From an uncultured Candidatus Competibacteraceae bacterium (GTDB taxonomy: Bacteria > Pseudomonadota > Gammaproteobacteria > Competibacterales > Competibacteraceae), in the NCBI GenBank assembly GCA_937960715.1, contig CALGOO010000169.1, positions 1 through 27,367 of the forward strand: DNA of 27,367 nucleotides, read 5' to 3'. Below are positions 1 through 10,055 of the stretch, one piece after another (position 1 is the first letter of the stretch; each line of letters opens with the position of its first letter). Position numbers and translations under genes: made by a program. Below the pieces are notes generated by a model. It was not told the origin of the DNA, did not search any database, and saw only the letters and a program-made list of their open reading frames with translations.

Positions 1-668
1 GCGTTGAAGATCTTGTGCCGGCAGTGCTCGGAATTGGCCTGCGCGAACATCATCAGTTCCACGTCGGCCGGATTGCGCTCCAGCCGGGTGAAGCTGGCCA
101 GCAGGTAGTCGATCTCGTCTTCCGACAGCGCCAGTCCCAGTTCGCGGTTGGCAGCCGTCAAGGCCTCCCGTCCACTGCCCAGCACGTCCACGGTCGCCAG
201 CGACATCGGTTCGGCATGGGCGAACAACACGGCGGGATCGTCGTCCGGCGAGAGCACCGCCTCGGTCATCCGGTCGTGCAGCAAGGGTCGCAATACGGCC
301 CGATCACCAGCAGTCAGTGGTTGCGCGGCTTCCAGGTAATACACCACGCCGCGCTCAATCCGGCGGACGTGTTGCAAACCGCAGTTATGGGCGATGTCGG
401 TAGCCTTGGAGGACCAGGGCGAAATCGTGCCGGGCCGGGGAATCACCAGGAAAGTCGGCGCGCCGCTCGGATGGGTCTGGGTCGCGGTGGGACCGTAGAG
501 CAACAATCGATCCAGCACCTCGCGCTCATGGGCGGTCAACGACCCGTCCACGAAATGCGCGAACTCGGCGTGGATGTCAGTGACGGACGGGATCCGCCGA
601 CGCAGCGCGGCCAGCAGCTTTTGCCGACGGAACGGCGACAAGGCGGGGCTTCCACGGAAACGCAGCAT
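1..668 (-). CDS. purL: Phosphoribosylformylglycinamidine synthase, N-terminal part (runs off the window)
   Basis: FGAM synthase converts FGAR, glutamine and ATP to FGAM in cytosolic purine synthesis. I translated the reverse strand from the ATG at 668; the frame stays open to base 1, giving about 222 residues. The family signature FAQANSEHCRHKIFNA is read at the window edge and corresponds to the start of the synthetase domain. The preceding ~200 residues (start MLRFRGSPALSPFRRQKLL) match the N-terminal PurS-like domain and linker of the large (~1,290 residue) gammaproteobacterial enzyme, in which the amidotransferase is fused at the C terminus. An AGGAGAG ribosome-binding site lies about 6 bases before the ATG. 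The rest of the gene, including the glutaminase domain, lies left of the window. Confidence 0.95.
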   Translation of the reverse strand, partial: MLRFRGSPALSPFRRQKLLAALRRRIPSVTDIHAEFAHFVDGSLTAHEREVLDRLLLYGPTATQTHPSGAPTFLVIPRPGTISPWSSKATDIAHNCGLQHVRRIERGVVYYLEAAQPLTAGDRAVLRPLLHDRMTEAVLSPDDDPAVLFAHAEPMSLATVDVLGSGREALTAANRELGLALSEDEIDYLLASFTRLERNPADVELMMFAQANSEHCRHKIFN

Positions 669-757
669 CGCGAACACTCTCCTGGGGCGGGCGGGAAGCG
701 CGGATGATAGCAAATCCCCTTTGGCCGATGCCCGAGCCATCGCGCAAAATCACCAGA

Positions 758-867
758 CGTAACCGTTCACCCCCCTCCCAGCGGGAGGGGGGTGGGGGGC
801 GGGCAAGTCGTTGGCGCCAGCCCGTCCCAACCTCCCCCCGCTGGGGGGAGGGGTCTGAACGCTTACC
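758..867. mobile_element. MITE-like palindromic element with two hairpins and terminal inverted repeats
   Basis: The left end reads GTAACCGTTCA (759-769) and the right end TCTGAACGCTTACC (854-867), an imperfect inverted repeat. Inside are two GC-rich stem-loops. One is a perfect 10-bp stem (770-779 with 783-792, loop AGC). The other is a perfect 9-bp stem (831-839 with 843-851, loop GCT). There is no coding capacity. The element lies between divergent purL and the DUF423 gene and accounts for much of the 306-bp gap 669-974. The same ends bound the element at 24518-24668. I infer a non-autonomous mobile element; no transposase is in the window. Confidence 0.65.
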
Positions 868-974
868 ACCAGACCACGGCAAGAGTTTCGGCGCACGAGC
901 TGCTGGCCGCTTCATGGCTTATCCGTTCTGCTTTGATAAACTCTTGTCCCATGCCAAAAAACTGGGGTAATACC

Positions 975-1358
975 ATGCCGATAGCGGCGAAAATCTTTCT
1001 GGCCCTGGGCGGCGTTGGGATGTTGCTGGCGGTGGCGCTGGGCGCGTTCGGCGCGCACCTCCTGAAAAAGACGCTGACCCCCGAAGCGATGGCGGTATAT
1101 CAAACCGCCGTGAACTATCATTTCTATCATGCCCTTGGACTGCTGGCGGTCGGCTTGCTGGCCTTGCACCTTCCCGATTCGGGAACGCTGCGCTGGGCGG
1201 GCATCCTGATGGCCGCCGGTCTGCTGTTGTTCTCGGGCAGCCTGTACGCCCTGAGCCTGAGCGGCATTCGCGGGTTGGGAGCCATCACTCCCCTGGGCGG
1301 CGTGGCCTTTCTAGTAGCTTGGTTGTTGCTGGCGGTCGCGGTCATCCGGGCGAATTGA
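975..1358 (+). CDS. DUF423 family small inner-membrane protein
   Basis: 127 residues, start MPIAAKIFLALGGVGMLLAV. It has four hydrophobic stretches with short polar turns, the usual size and layout of DUF423 (YgdD-like) proteins. The family landmarks are visible: GAFGAHLLKK in the first third, YHFYHALGLL in the second helix, and the GS...G.R..G..TPLGG motif near the end. Its function is unknown. I chose the ATG at 975, with GGGG 7 bases upstream; an in-frame ATG at 951 would add eight residues. It stands alone, with the palindromic element upstream and the HAD gene 44 bp downstream on the same strand. Confidence 0.88.
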   Translation: MPIAAKIFLALGGVGMLLAVALGAFGAHLLKKTLTPEAMAVYQTAVNYHFYHALGLLAVGLLALHLPDSGTLRWAGILMAAGLLLFSGSLYALSLSGIRGLGAITPLGGVAFLVAWLLLAVAVIRAN

Positions 1359-1402
1359 GCCAGGCGGCGGGCGGAAACATCAGCCTAAACAGAGAGGGTA
1401 TT

Positions 1403-2089
1403 GTGGAAACGTCTTACGCCTTGGGATTCGATGTCTACGGCACGCTGGTGGACCCGCTGGCGATGGCCGAGCCGTTGCGGGCGCTGGTTGGCGAGCAAGC
1501 CGGCCGGTTTGCCGAACTGTGGCGAAGTAAGCAACTGGAGTATTCGTTTCGACGCGGCCTGATGCGGCGCTACGCCGATTTCGACGCCTGCACCCGGCAG
1601 GCGCTGCGCTACACCCAGCAGACCTTGCGGTGCGAACTGCCGGAATCCGACCGGGATCGACTGCTGGAAGCCTATTTGTACTTGCCGCTGTTCCCGGAAG
1701 TGGCCGCCAGCCTGACCGCGCTCAAGACGCAAGGTCACCAGATCGTGGCGTTCACCAACGGTGTGGAAACCAGCATTCGGGCGCTGTTGGCCAATGCCGG
1801 GGTGTTGCCGCTGTTGGAGGATGTGGTCAGCGTGGACGATCTGCGCACCTTCAAGCCCGATCCGGCGGTCTACGCCTACCTGGCGCGGCGGACCGGGCGC
1901 GCGCCGGCCGAGACCTGGCTGGTATCCAGTAACGCCTGGGACGTGATTGGCGCCAAGGCCGCTGGCCTGCGCGCCGTCTGGATCAAACGCCAGCCGGAAG
2001 CGGTGTTCGATCCCTGGGAGGTGGAGCCGGACTTGATCGTCGGCGGTTTGGAGGAACTGGCGGCCGGATTTGCCCGTCCGCCGGGATGA
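1403..2089 (+). CDS. Haloacid dehalogenase, type II (HAD superfamily hydrolase)
   Basis: 228 residues from a GTG start at 1403, preceded by AGAGAGGG at 1391-1398. HAD motif I is FDVYGTLVD, with D10 as the expected nucleophile. Motif II is AFTNG, the motif III lysine is in TFKPDPAVY (K151), and motif IV is SSNAWDVIGAKAAGL (D180). The S-S-N-A-W-D string is diagnostic of the L-2-haloacid dehalogenase branch, which hydrolyses 2-haloalkanoates with inversion. Many members are annotated this way without a tested substrate, so a general phosphatase or dehalogenase role remains possible. It converges with hppA; only the hairpin at 2114-2138 separates them. Confidence 0.88.
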   Translation: METSYALGFDVYGTLVDPLAMAEPLRALVGEQAGRFAELWRSKQLEYSFRRGLMRRYADFDACTRQALRYTQQTLRCELPESDRDRLLEAYLYLPLFPEVAASLTALKTQGHQIVAFTNGVETSIRALLANAGVLPLLEDVVSVDDLRTFKPDPAVYAYLARRTGRAPAETWLVSSNAWDVIGAKAAGLRAVWIKRQPEAVFDPWEVEPDLIVGGLEELAAGFARPPG

Positions 2090-2113
2090 AATGGGGAGTG
2101 GAGAACCCAAACT

Positions 2114-2138
2114 CCCCTCTCCGCTGGCGGGAGAGGGG
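2114..2138. repeat. GC-rich REP-like hairpin between convergent genes
   Basis: A perfect 9-bp inverted repeat (CCCCTCTCC with GGAGAGGGG, 7-base loop) in the 68-bp gap between the HAD gene and hppA, which converge on it. It belongs to the same repeat family as the in-frame copies in polA and metH. It could act as a bidirectional terminator, but no T-run follows the stem. Confidence 0.6.
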
Positions 2139-2157
2139 GTGAAGGAGCAACCCTGGT

Positions 2158-4194
<2,037 letters not shown>

Positions 4195-4617
4195 TAAAAA
4201 GTCTCCACGGATGGTCTGAACTCGGCGCTGACCGCGCACGGTCAATGTGCGCCGATGAAGGGGTCGCTGTTGCAGCGACAAAGCCAAGCAAAAAACATTC
4301 CTTTTTACGGATTTTCTTCCAAAATGGCGGGGCGAATGGTTCGCCGGACAACCCGATCACCGGTTGCCGACATCCAGGCAACCGGCCAAGGAATCGGGAA
4401 CAGCCCAGCGGAACTTTCAACGCGCCAAACCTGAACAGGATGCGCGCATTTGGTTAATAATAGCTTAATCGAGGCGTCGCGAACCCGGCAATTTCCGGGT
4501 CCGACCCACGCAACGTTCGCAACGGGGAGAATGGCGCGGGAGCGAGCCAACCCATCCATCTCGACAATGATGCGTGGAACGCGCTTTCATGGGGCACATA
4601 ACCGGGAGCAACCCAGC
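4195..4617. promoter_or_regulatory. Divergent intergenic region with inverted repeats
   Basis: 423 bp between the starts of hppA (minus) and the CBS gene (plus), with no convincing gene. The hppA leader holds TGACCG-CGCA-CGGTCA (4229-4244), overlapping GCGCAC...GTGCGC (4234-4239 with 4247-4252); these two stems cannot form together. A perfect GTCGCTG-TTG-CAGCGAC lies at 4263-4279. Towards the CBS gene is an AT-rich patch (4450-4468) followed by ACCCGG...CCGGGT (4483-4488 with 4495-4500). Promoters for both genes should lie here, but I could not pick convincing -35/-10 pairs. Confidence 0.4.
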
Positions 4618-5046
4618 ATGAAATGCAAGCACTACATGATTACCTCGCCCACGGTCGTTTACGACACGGCGCCGCTATCGGAAGCGCTGGCCCTGATGGT
4701 CAGCAAGCACATGCAGGATTTGCTGGTGGTCAACGAGCGGGGCGAGTTCATCGGCACCATCACCTCGTTCACTTTCTCCAAGCTGTTGATGCCGTCGGAA
4801 CCGCAGTTGCCGGACGATGCCGAAAAGGAAGGCGCCGCCGACGTGGACAACCGCCTGCTCCCCCACCTGCACCGCAAGGTGGGCGATTTCGCCAACGCCC
4901 ATCCGTCGGTCGATCCGGAAGCGCCGTTGCTCGATGCTCTGAAACTGCTGTCGGAAGGCTATTTGCGCCTGCCGGTGGTGGAACCGGATCGCAAGCTGGT
5001 CGGCGCGCTGTCGTCGCTCACCATTCTGCGACGGTTCCGATTCTGA
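4618..5046 (+). CDS. Two-CBS-domain protein
   Basis: 142 residues, start MKCKHYMITSPTVVYDTAPL. Two CBS motifs occupy almost the whole chain. The first spans roughly residues 6-60 (SEALALMVSKHMQDLLVVNERGEF split by the usual turn, then GTIT), the second roughly 95-140 (LLDALKLLSEGYLRLPVVE, then LVGALSSLTILRR). Such free-standing Bateman modules bind adenine nucleotides and act as regulatory partners; no effector domain is fused. I chose the ATG at 4618, with GGGAG about 10 bases upstream; the frame is open for 56 more codons, but that sequence is not CBS-like. It is followed 100 bp later by the DUF362 gene; the gap carries a GGGGAGTGGCGAGTAGCG-type low-complexity repeat. Confidence 0.85.
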   Translation: MKCKHYMITSPTVVYDTAPLSEALALMVSKHMQDLLVVNERGEFIGTITSFTFSKLLMPSEPQLPDDAEKEGAADVDNRLLPHLHRKVGDFANAHPSVDPEAPLLDALKLLSEGYLRLPVVEPDRKLVGALSSLTILRRFRF

Positions 5047-5146
5047 TCGAGCGTGGGGAGTGGCGAGTAGCGCATCGGGAACAGGAAACCGAACTTCCCA
5101 TCTCCCTATCTCCTCATCCCGCTAACCCATCGCGAGGAATTCCGCC

Positions 5147-6064
5147 ATGCAACGGAGAACCGTACTCAAGGCCCTCGGCGCGGGGGCGTGGACCGGCGCC
5201 GGTCTGGCGTTGGGAGGCGTTGGTCGTCTGCTCCAGGCGGGCGAGGCCGCCGCTGGTCCGCCCGCTCTGGCGGCGGTCAAGAATGGCGAGCCGGAAGCCC
5301 TGTTCGACAGCGGCATTCAAGCCATGGGCGGGATGGGGCGCTTCGTCAAGAAGGGCCAAACCGTGGTGGTCAAGCCCAACATCGGTTGGAACGTGTCGCC
5401 GGAACGGGCCGCCAACACCAATCCCCGGCTGGTCCGCCGCATCATCGAGCACTGCCTGCAAGCCGGCGCGAAAGAGGTGTACGTGTTCGATCACACCTGC
5501 GACGGCTGGCGCGACAGCTACCGGACCAGCGGCATCGAACAGGCGGTGAAGGACGCCGGCGGCAAACTGGCGCCAGGCAACAGCGAGGGCTATTTTCAGA
5601 CGGTCGCGGTGCCCAAGGGCCGTCGGCTGCGCGAGGCCAAGGAGCATGAACTGGTGTTGCAGGCCGACGTGTTCATCAACGTTCCGGTGTTGAAGAGCCA
5701 CGGCGGGGCGACGTTGACGGTGGCGATGAAGAACCTGATGGGCGTGATCTGGGATCGCGGCGAGTGGCATTCCAACAACCTGCACCAGTGCATCGCCGAC
5801 TTCGCCAGTTACCGCAAGCCCGACCTGAACGTGGTGGACGCCTACAACGTGTTGATGCGCCACGGGCCGCGCGGGGTGTCGGCGGCGGATGTCGCCAACA
5901 GGCGCTCTTTGTTGCTCTCGACCGATCTGGTGACGGTGGACGCCGCCGCCGCCAAACTGTTTGGGATCGAGCCGGACGCGGTGAGCTATATCGGCATCGC
6001 GCACGAGATGGGCGTGGGCCGCAAGGATTTGGAGAGTCTGACGATTCGACGGATCGTGCTCTGA
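5147..6064 (+). CDS. DUF362 domain protein with Tat-type signal
   Basis: 305 residues. The N terminus MQRRTVLKALGAGAW has the twin arginines (R3, R4) and hydrophobic stretch of a Tat signal, followed by a likely cleavage zone near residues 30-36. The DUF362 core is clear: VVVKPNIGWN near 75, FINVPVLKSHG near 180, TVAMKNLMGVIWDRGEWH near 195, and the C-terminal segment LVTVDAAAAKLFGI. The family's function is unknown; members often accompany iron-sulfur membrane proteins. I see no cysteine cluster in this chain. The start is ATG 5147 with GAGG at 5133-5136. Its natural partner may be the polyferredoxin at 8385, now separated from it by two lower-GC genes. Confidence 0.85.
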   Translation: MQRRTVLKALGAGAWTGAGLALGGVGRLLQAGEAAAGPPALAAVKNGEPEALFDSGIQAMGGMGRFVKKGQTVVVKPNIGWNVSPERAANTNPRLVRRIIEHCLQAGAKEVYVFDHTCDGWRDSYRTSGIEQAVKDAGGKLAPGNSEGYFQTVAVPKGRRLREAKEHELVLQADVFINVPVLKSHGGATLTVAMKNLMGVIWDRGEWHSNNLHQCIADFASYRKPDLNVVDAYNVLMRHGPRGVSAADVANRRSLLLSTDLVTVDAAAAKLFGIEPDAVSYIGIAHEMGVGRKDLESLTIRRIVL

Positions 6065-6110
6065 TTACTGGTTACTAGCCAGTTTGACGGCCAATGAAGA
6101 GGGATTTTTC

Positions 6111-7658
6111 ATGAGCCCCAAAAGAATATCGGCTATCTCGACCGTACTGGGCTTATTCCTGTTCACAGGTCTGTTAGCCCCTGACGCTCAAGCCGCATCC
6201 TATAGTTTTACGACCCTTCATGTCCCGGGCGCCTTTCATACTTATCCTGCAAGCATCAATGCGAGCGGACAGGTAGCGGGTTATTACCAGGATGGCGTGG
6301 GGGATCATGGTTTCGTGTACAGCAACGGCACGTTCAAGACTTTCGATGACCCGAGTTCCATTCTTACAAGGCCCATCAGCATCAATGATAGCGGACAAGT
6401 GACAGGATATTATCAGAATGACCTGAGTACACATGGTTTCGTGTACAGCAACGGTGCGTTTACAACACTTGATGTGGCGGGTACCGGTCCGACTTGGGCC
6501 ACTAGTATCAACGCAAGCGGCCAGGTAACGGGGTATTACTTGGATGGATCGGGCCGGCATGGGTTCCTGTACAGCAACCACACATTCACAACTATTGATG
6601 CTCCAGGTGATGGTGTCACTGAGACCTATCCCACCAGCATCAACGCAAGCGGCCAGGTAACGGGGCATTACTCAGATAGATCGGGCCACCATGGTTTCGT
6701 GCACAGCAACGGCACGTTTACGATCCTCAATGTTCCGGGCGCCGCTACCACTGGGGCCACTAGTATCAACGCAAGCGGCCAGGTAACGGGGCATTACTCA
6801 GATAGATCGGGCTCGCATGGGTTCCTGTACAGCAATGGCACGTTCACGACCCTTGATATGCCGGGCGCCATGAGCACTGTAGCCACTAGCATCAATGTAA
6901 ACGGGCAGGTGTCAGGATTCCATTGGAATGATGACTCGCCCGGCCATGGTTTCGTGTACAGCAATGGTATGTTCACGACCCTTGATGTGCCGGGCGCTCT
7001 GAGCACTACAGCCGCTAGCATCAATGCGAGAGGCCAAGTGACGGGCGTTTACATAGATCATTTGGGTATGCAACATGGTTTCATTGCGACTCCGATTTGC
7101 GAGACCCCCACGATCACGGTCCATACCCTCACCACGACGCCTGAGAACGGGCTTAGGATTACCGGTTCGATCGTCTACCAGGGTGCTCCCCTATGCGCCC
7201 TGGTGCTGGCTAATGGCCAGTTCATGTTTACCTGCGGCGATCTCTTGTCCAAGGGTGATTTCGACCTGACCGTACCGGTGGATAACCAAGGGCAAATCAC
7301 GCTGTTTGGGTTCTCGGCGGGCCTGGCGCCATTTCAACAAACATTGGGGCCAAGCGCCTTGCCGGCTTCTGTAAATGCAACCAGTTGCGCCACCCCCAAG
7401 GTAACTTACACTACTGCGGCGGTGTCCCAAGGCAGGTTCAGGCTTACCGGTTCGATCACCCTCGATAACACTCCTCTGTGCGCCCTGGTGCTGGCCAATG
7501 GTCAGTTCATGTTTACCTGCGGCGATCTCTTGTCCAAGGGCGACTTTAACTTGACCGTACCGCCCGACGACCAGGGGCAAATCACCTTGTTTGGCTTCGC
7601 GGCGGGTCTAGAGCCGTTTCAGCAAACCTTCTCTCCTGCTCCCTCCACGCCGCCATAA
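6111..7658 (+). CDS. Exported HAF-repeat protein with duplicated C-terminal module
   Basis: 515 residues. A Sec signal is visible (MSPKRIS..., hydrophobic TVLGLFLFTGLLA, cleavage near AQA-A at 28). Seven tandem repeats of about 42 residues follow, each with the pattern SINASGQVTGYY..G..HGFVYSNG.FTTLDVPGA; this matches the HAF family of extracellular repeats. After residue ~325 come two copies of a ~90-residue module, each containing LCALVLANGQFMFTCGDLLS and ending GQITLFGF.AGL.PFQQT. The paired Cys in each module may form disulfides. I chose ATG 6111 (AGAGGGA 7 bases upstream) over a TTG at 6084. Base composition is visibly lower in GC than its neighbours. Function is unknown; a surface or secreted role is inferred. 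Confidence 0.85.
   Translation: MSPKRISAISTVLGLFLFTGLLAPDAQAASYSFTTLHVPGAFHTYPASINASGQVAGYYQDGVGDHGFVYSNGTFKTFDDPSSILTRPISINDSGQVTGYYQNDLSTHGFVYSNGAFTTLDVAGTGPTWATSINASGQVTGYYLDGSGRHGFLYSNHTFTTIDAPGDGVTETYPTSINASGQVTGHYSDRSGHHGFVHSNGTFTILNVPGAATTGATSINASGQVTGHYSDRSGSHGFLYSNGTFTTLDMPGAMSTVATSINVNGQVSGFHWNDDSPGHGFVYSNGMFTTLDVPGALSTTAASINARGQVTGVYIDHLGMQHGFIATPICETPTITVHTLTTTPENGLRITGSIVYQGAPLCALVLANGQFMFTCGDLLSKGDFDLTVPVDNQGQITLFGFSAGLAPFQQTLGPSALPASVNATSCATPKVTYTTAAVSQGRFRLTGSITLDNTPLCALVLANGQFMFTCGDLLSKGDFNLTVPPDDQGQITLFGFAAGLEPFQQTFSPAPSTPP
6498..6860 (+). repeat. Tandem ~126-bp coding repeats in the HAF gene
   Basis: The HAF repeats are conserved at the DNA level too. The strings ATCAACGCAAGCGGCCAGGT and AACGGGGCATTACTCAGATA recur in register around 6507-6545, 6649-6690 and 6770-6812. 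Identity beyond codon constraint points to recent unequal duplication or gene conversion. Confidence 0.6.
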
Positions 7659-7740
7659 TATTTAAAGGCAATCCACAACCTGTTCGGTCCGCGCTGGAAC
7701 GATGCGCGACCAACAGAAACCCGGAAGGAGAGAAACCCCG

Positions 7741-8340
7741 ATGTCCGCGCAACTTCAACCTCGTTGGCTGTCCGTCGAAGACTATCTCGCGTTCGAGGAA
7801 CGCGGCGAGATCAAGCACGAGTATATCAACGGCGAAATCTACGCCATGGCCGGCGCCAGCGCTCGACATAACCGAATTACCCTCAATCTGGCCAGCCGGT
7901 TGATGGGCCACTTGCGCGGCTCACCGTGTGAAGTGTTCGTCGCCGATGTCAAGTTGCATCTCAAGGAACTGGGGGTAGAGATTTTCTATTACCCCGACCT
8001 GATGGTTTGTTGCGATCCCAATGATCGTGATCCGTACTACCGCACCCGGCCCTGTCTGCTCGTCGAAGTGCTATCCAACGAAACCGCCCGGATTGATCGC
8101 GGAGAAAAGCTCTTCGCCTACGCCCGGCTGGACAGCCTGCAAGGCTATCTGCTGCTGGAGCAGGACCGGATTGGCGCCATCCTGCATTGGCGGGAAGGCG
8201 GCGACTGGCGGCGGGCGGAATTCATCGATCCACAAGCGGAATTAACCCTGCCCTGCGCCGGTCTGACGATTCGATTGGCGGAACTGTACGAAGGAACCGG
8301 CCTGCCGGAAGCGTCGCCGAACGCCGAAGGTTCATCCTGA
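7741..8340 (+). CDS. Uma2 family endonuclease (DUF820, PD-(D/E)XK fold)
   Basis: 199 residues. The N-terminal W.S.EDYL.FEE, then HEYINGEIYAMAGAS..HNRI, the segment CEVFVADVKLHL, the YYPDLMVCCDPND stretch and LLVEVLSNETARIDRGEKLFAY together are the classic Uma2/DUF820 signature. The fold belongs to the PD-(D/E)XK nucleases; likely metal ligands are the Asp of YYPDL and the Glu of LLVEVL. The biological role of these often multicopy genes is unsettled. ATG 7741 is chosen over an in-frame ATG at 7702, because AAGGAGAG lies 8 bases before it and family N termini start near here. It lies 82 bp after the HAF gene and 44 bp before the polyferredoxin. Confidence 0.9.
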   Translation: MSAQLQPRWLSVEDYLAFEERGEIKHEYINGEIYAMAGASARHNRITLNLASRLMGHLRGSPCEVFVADVKLHLKELGVEIFYYPDLMVCCDPNDRDPYYRTRPCLLVEVLSNETARIDRGEKLFAYARLDSLQGYLLLEQDRIGAILHWREGGDWRRAEFIDPQAELTLPCAGLTIRLAELYEGTGLPEASPNAEGSS

Positions 8341-8384
8341 CCGCGCTTCGCTCAACGCTGGCAAAGATTTGAAAGTAGGCGACC

Positions 8385-10022
8385 ATGAATCAGATGTGGC
8401 TCAAGAAAATCCGGGTCGTGGTTTCGCTGGTCTTCCTGGTGCTGACTACGCTGCTGTTCGTGGATTTCGAGCGGTTCGGCCCACCGCTCGCGCAAGCCGT
8501 GCGCTATCCGCAGTTCGTGCCGTCGCTGCTGAACTTCACCCAGACCTTCGCCTGGGTCGCCACTGGGTTTTTGCTCGTGCTGGGGCTGACCTTGCTGTTC
8601 GGCCGGGTGTACTGCTCGATGATCTGTCCGCTGGGCACCGTGCAGGACCTCATCATCCGTATCGCGGACAAGCTGCGCAAGCCGCGCAAGATCAAATTCA
8701 AGCCCCAAAAATCGCATGACGCGCTGCGCTACGGGGTACTGGCGCTCACGGTCGGCCTGTTCCTGAGCGGCAGCACGCTGGCGTTGAGCCTGTTGGACCC
8801 GTTCAGCAATTTCGGCCGCATCGCCGGCGATCTGCTGCGACCGCTCTACATCGTCGCCCATAACGGCGTGGGATCGCTGCTCGAAGCTTTGGGGCTGTAC
8901 GGACCGTTTCCCTTAACCTGGAAAGCGCCGCCACTGGCCACGCTGGCGTTTCCGGCACTGTTCCTGGCCGGGCTGATTTGGCTGAGCGCCCGGCATGGCC
9001 GGCTGTTCTGCAACACGCTCTGTCCGGTAGGCGCGCTGCTGGGGTTGATCTCGCGCTTCGCCATTTTCAAGATTCGAATTCCCAAGGACGCCTGCCTCGT
9101 CTGCGCCCAATGTTCGATTCACTGCAAGGCCGGCTGCATCCGACTGAAGACCAAGGACGTGGATTTCAGCCGCTGCGTGGCCTGCTTCAACTGCATCACG
9201 GTTTGCGAAGCCCACGGCATCGGCTATGCGCGACCGGCGCCGGTCAAGTTTTACCCTTCGCCCTCGGTGGCTGTTCCGCAACTGGAACCTTCGAACCACC
9301 CCGACGCTTCGCGCCACCCCTCCTTATCCAAGGAGGGGAAAACACGGCGAGCCTTGTTGCGGGGCGCGGCAACGGCGCTGGTCGGATGGGCGGCGCTGCC
9401 CGATTCCCCCCCGGCCGAGGCCAAACCGCACAATCGCGTCCCAACCGTGCTCGCCAATCGCAAGACCTGGCCCGTGGCGCCGCCGGGCACCGGTGACCTG
9501 GCCCGCTTCAACGATCTTTGCACCGCCTGCCATCTGTGCGTCGGCGCTTGCCCCTACGGCGTGCTGCAACCGGCGCTGCTGGAGTACGGTCTGTCCGGCT
9601 TGCTGCAACCGCGCATGGACTATGCCAGCGGCTATTGCAGCTACGAATGCCATCTTTGCGGCCAGGTTTGTCCGACCGGCGCGATTCGACCGCTGGCCCT
9701 GGCCGCCAAGCAGACCGTCCAGATCGGCGTGGCCCACTTCGTTCGCGACAATTGTATTGTGTACACTGACCACACCGCCTGTGGGGCTTGCGACGAGTAC
9801 TGTCCCACCAAGGCGGTGCACATGATCCCCTACCAGGATGGCCTGACGATCCCGGAAGTGCGGGAAACACTGTGCGTCGGCTGCGGCGCCTGCGAAAATG
9901 CCTGTCCGGCCCGGCCGCACCGAGCCATCTATGTAGATGGCCATCCGGTCCAGCAACAGGCCACGAGACCCACTTCCAAACCCCTCGAACGGGAGAAGAC
10001 GCAAGGTGAATTTCCGTTTTGA
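8385..10022 (+). CDS. Membrane polyferredoxin (NapH/YccM-like plus C-terminal 4Fe-4S ferredoxin domains)
   Basis: 545 residues. The N half has hydrophobic segments near 11-28, 55-73, 116-137 and 184-201, with the NapH-type motifs CSMICPLG (77-84) and FCNTLCPVG (209-216). Two ferredoxin-like clusters follow: C237-C240-C243-C247 with C251, and C264-C267-C270-C274. After a linker and the twin-arginine stretch TRRALLRGAATALVGWAALP (320-339), the C half has four more cysteine groups: C379-C382-C385-C389; C418-C422-C425-C429; C457 with C466-C469-C473; and C497-C500-C503-C507. It probably carries electrons between the quinone pool or membrane and a periplasmic partner. A palindromic repeat is embedded in frame at 9317-9338. 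It lies 33 bp before larC. The RBS before ATG 8385 is weak. Confidence 0.88.
   Translation: MNQMWLKKIRVVVSLVFLVLTTLLFVDFERFGPPLAQAVRYPQFVPSLLNFTQTFAWVATGFLLVLGLTLLFGRVYCSMICPLGTVQDLIIRIADKLRKPRKIKFKPQKSHDALRYGVLALTVGLFLSGSTLALSLLDPFSNFGRIAGDLLRPLYIVAHNGVGSLLEALGLYGPFPLTWKAPPLATLAFPALFLAGLIWLSARHGRLFCNTLCPVGALLGLISRFAIFKIRIPKDACLVCAQCSIHCKAGCIRLKTKDVDFSRCVACFNCITVCEAHGIGYARPAPVKFYPSPSVAVPQLEPSNHPDASRHPSLSKEGKTRRALLRGAATALVGWAALPDSPPAEAKPHNRVPTVLANRKTWPVAPPGTGDLARFNDLCTACHLCVGACPYGVLQPALLEYGLSGLLQPRMDYASGYCSYECHLCGQVCPTGAIRPLALAAKQTVQIGVAHFVRDNCIVYTDHTACGACDEYCPTKAVHMIPYQDGLTIPEVRETLCVGCGACENACPARPHRAIYVDGHPVQQQATRPTSKPLEREKTQGEFPF
9317..9338. repeat. In-frame palindromic repeat in the polyferredoxin gene
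   Basis: Perfect 9-bp arms CCCCTCCTT and AAGGAGGGG with a 4-base loop, coding for part of the linker SRHPSLSKEGKT between the membrane half and the C-terminal ferredoxin half. The linker has no cysteine and looks tolerant of insertion. Confidence 0.65.
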
Positions 10023-10055
10023 CCGGCCTCGATTGGCCACGGGCACGCGGCGGCC

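Noticed and set aside
15..707. Plus-strand open frame of 230 codons at the left end
   Set aside because: It is antisense to purL, whose reverse-strand translation gives the SEHCRHK signature; its composition (His/Gln/Arg/Gly) is that of a shadow frame.
6498..6860. CRISPR-like array from the spaced repeats
   Set aside because: The repeats are in frame, about 126 bp apart and encode HAF repeat residues.
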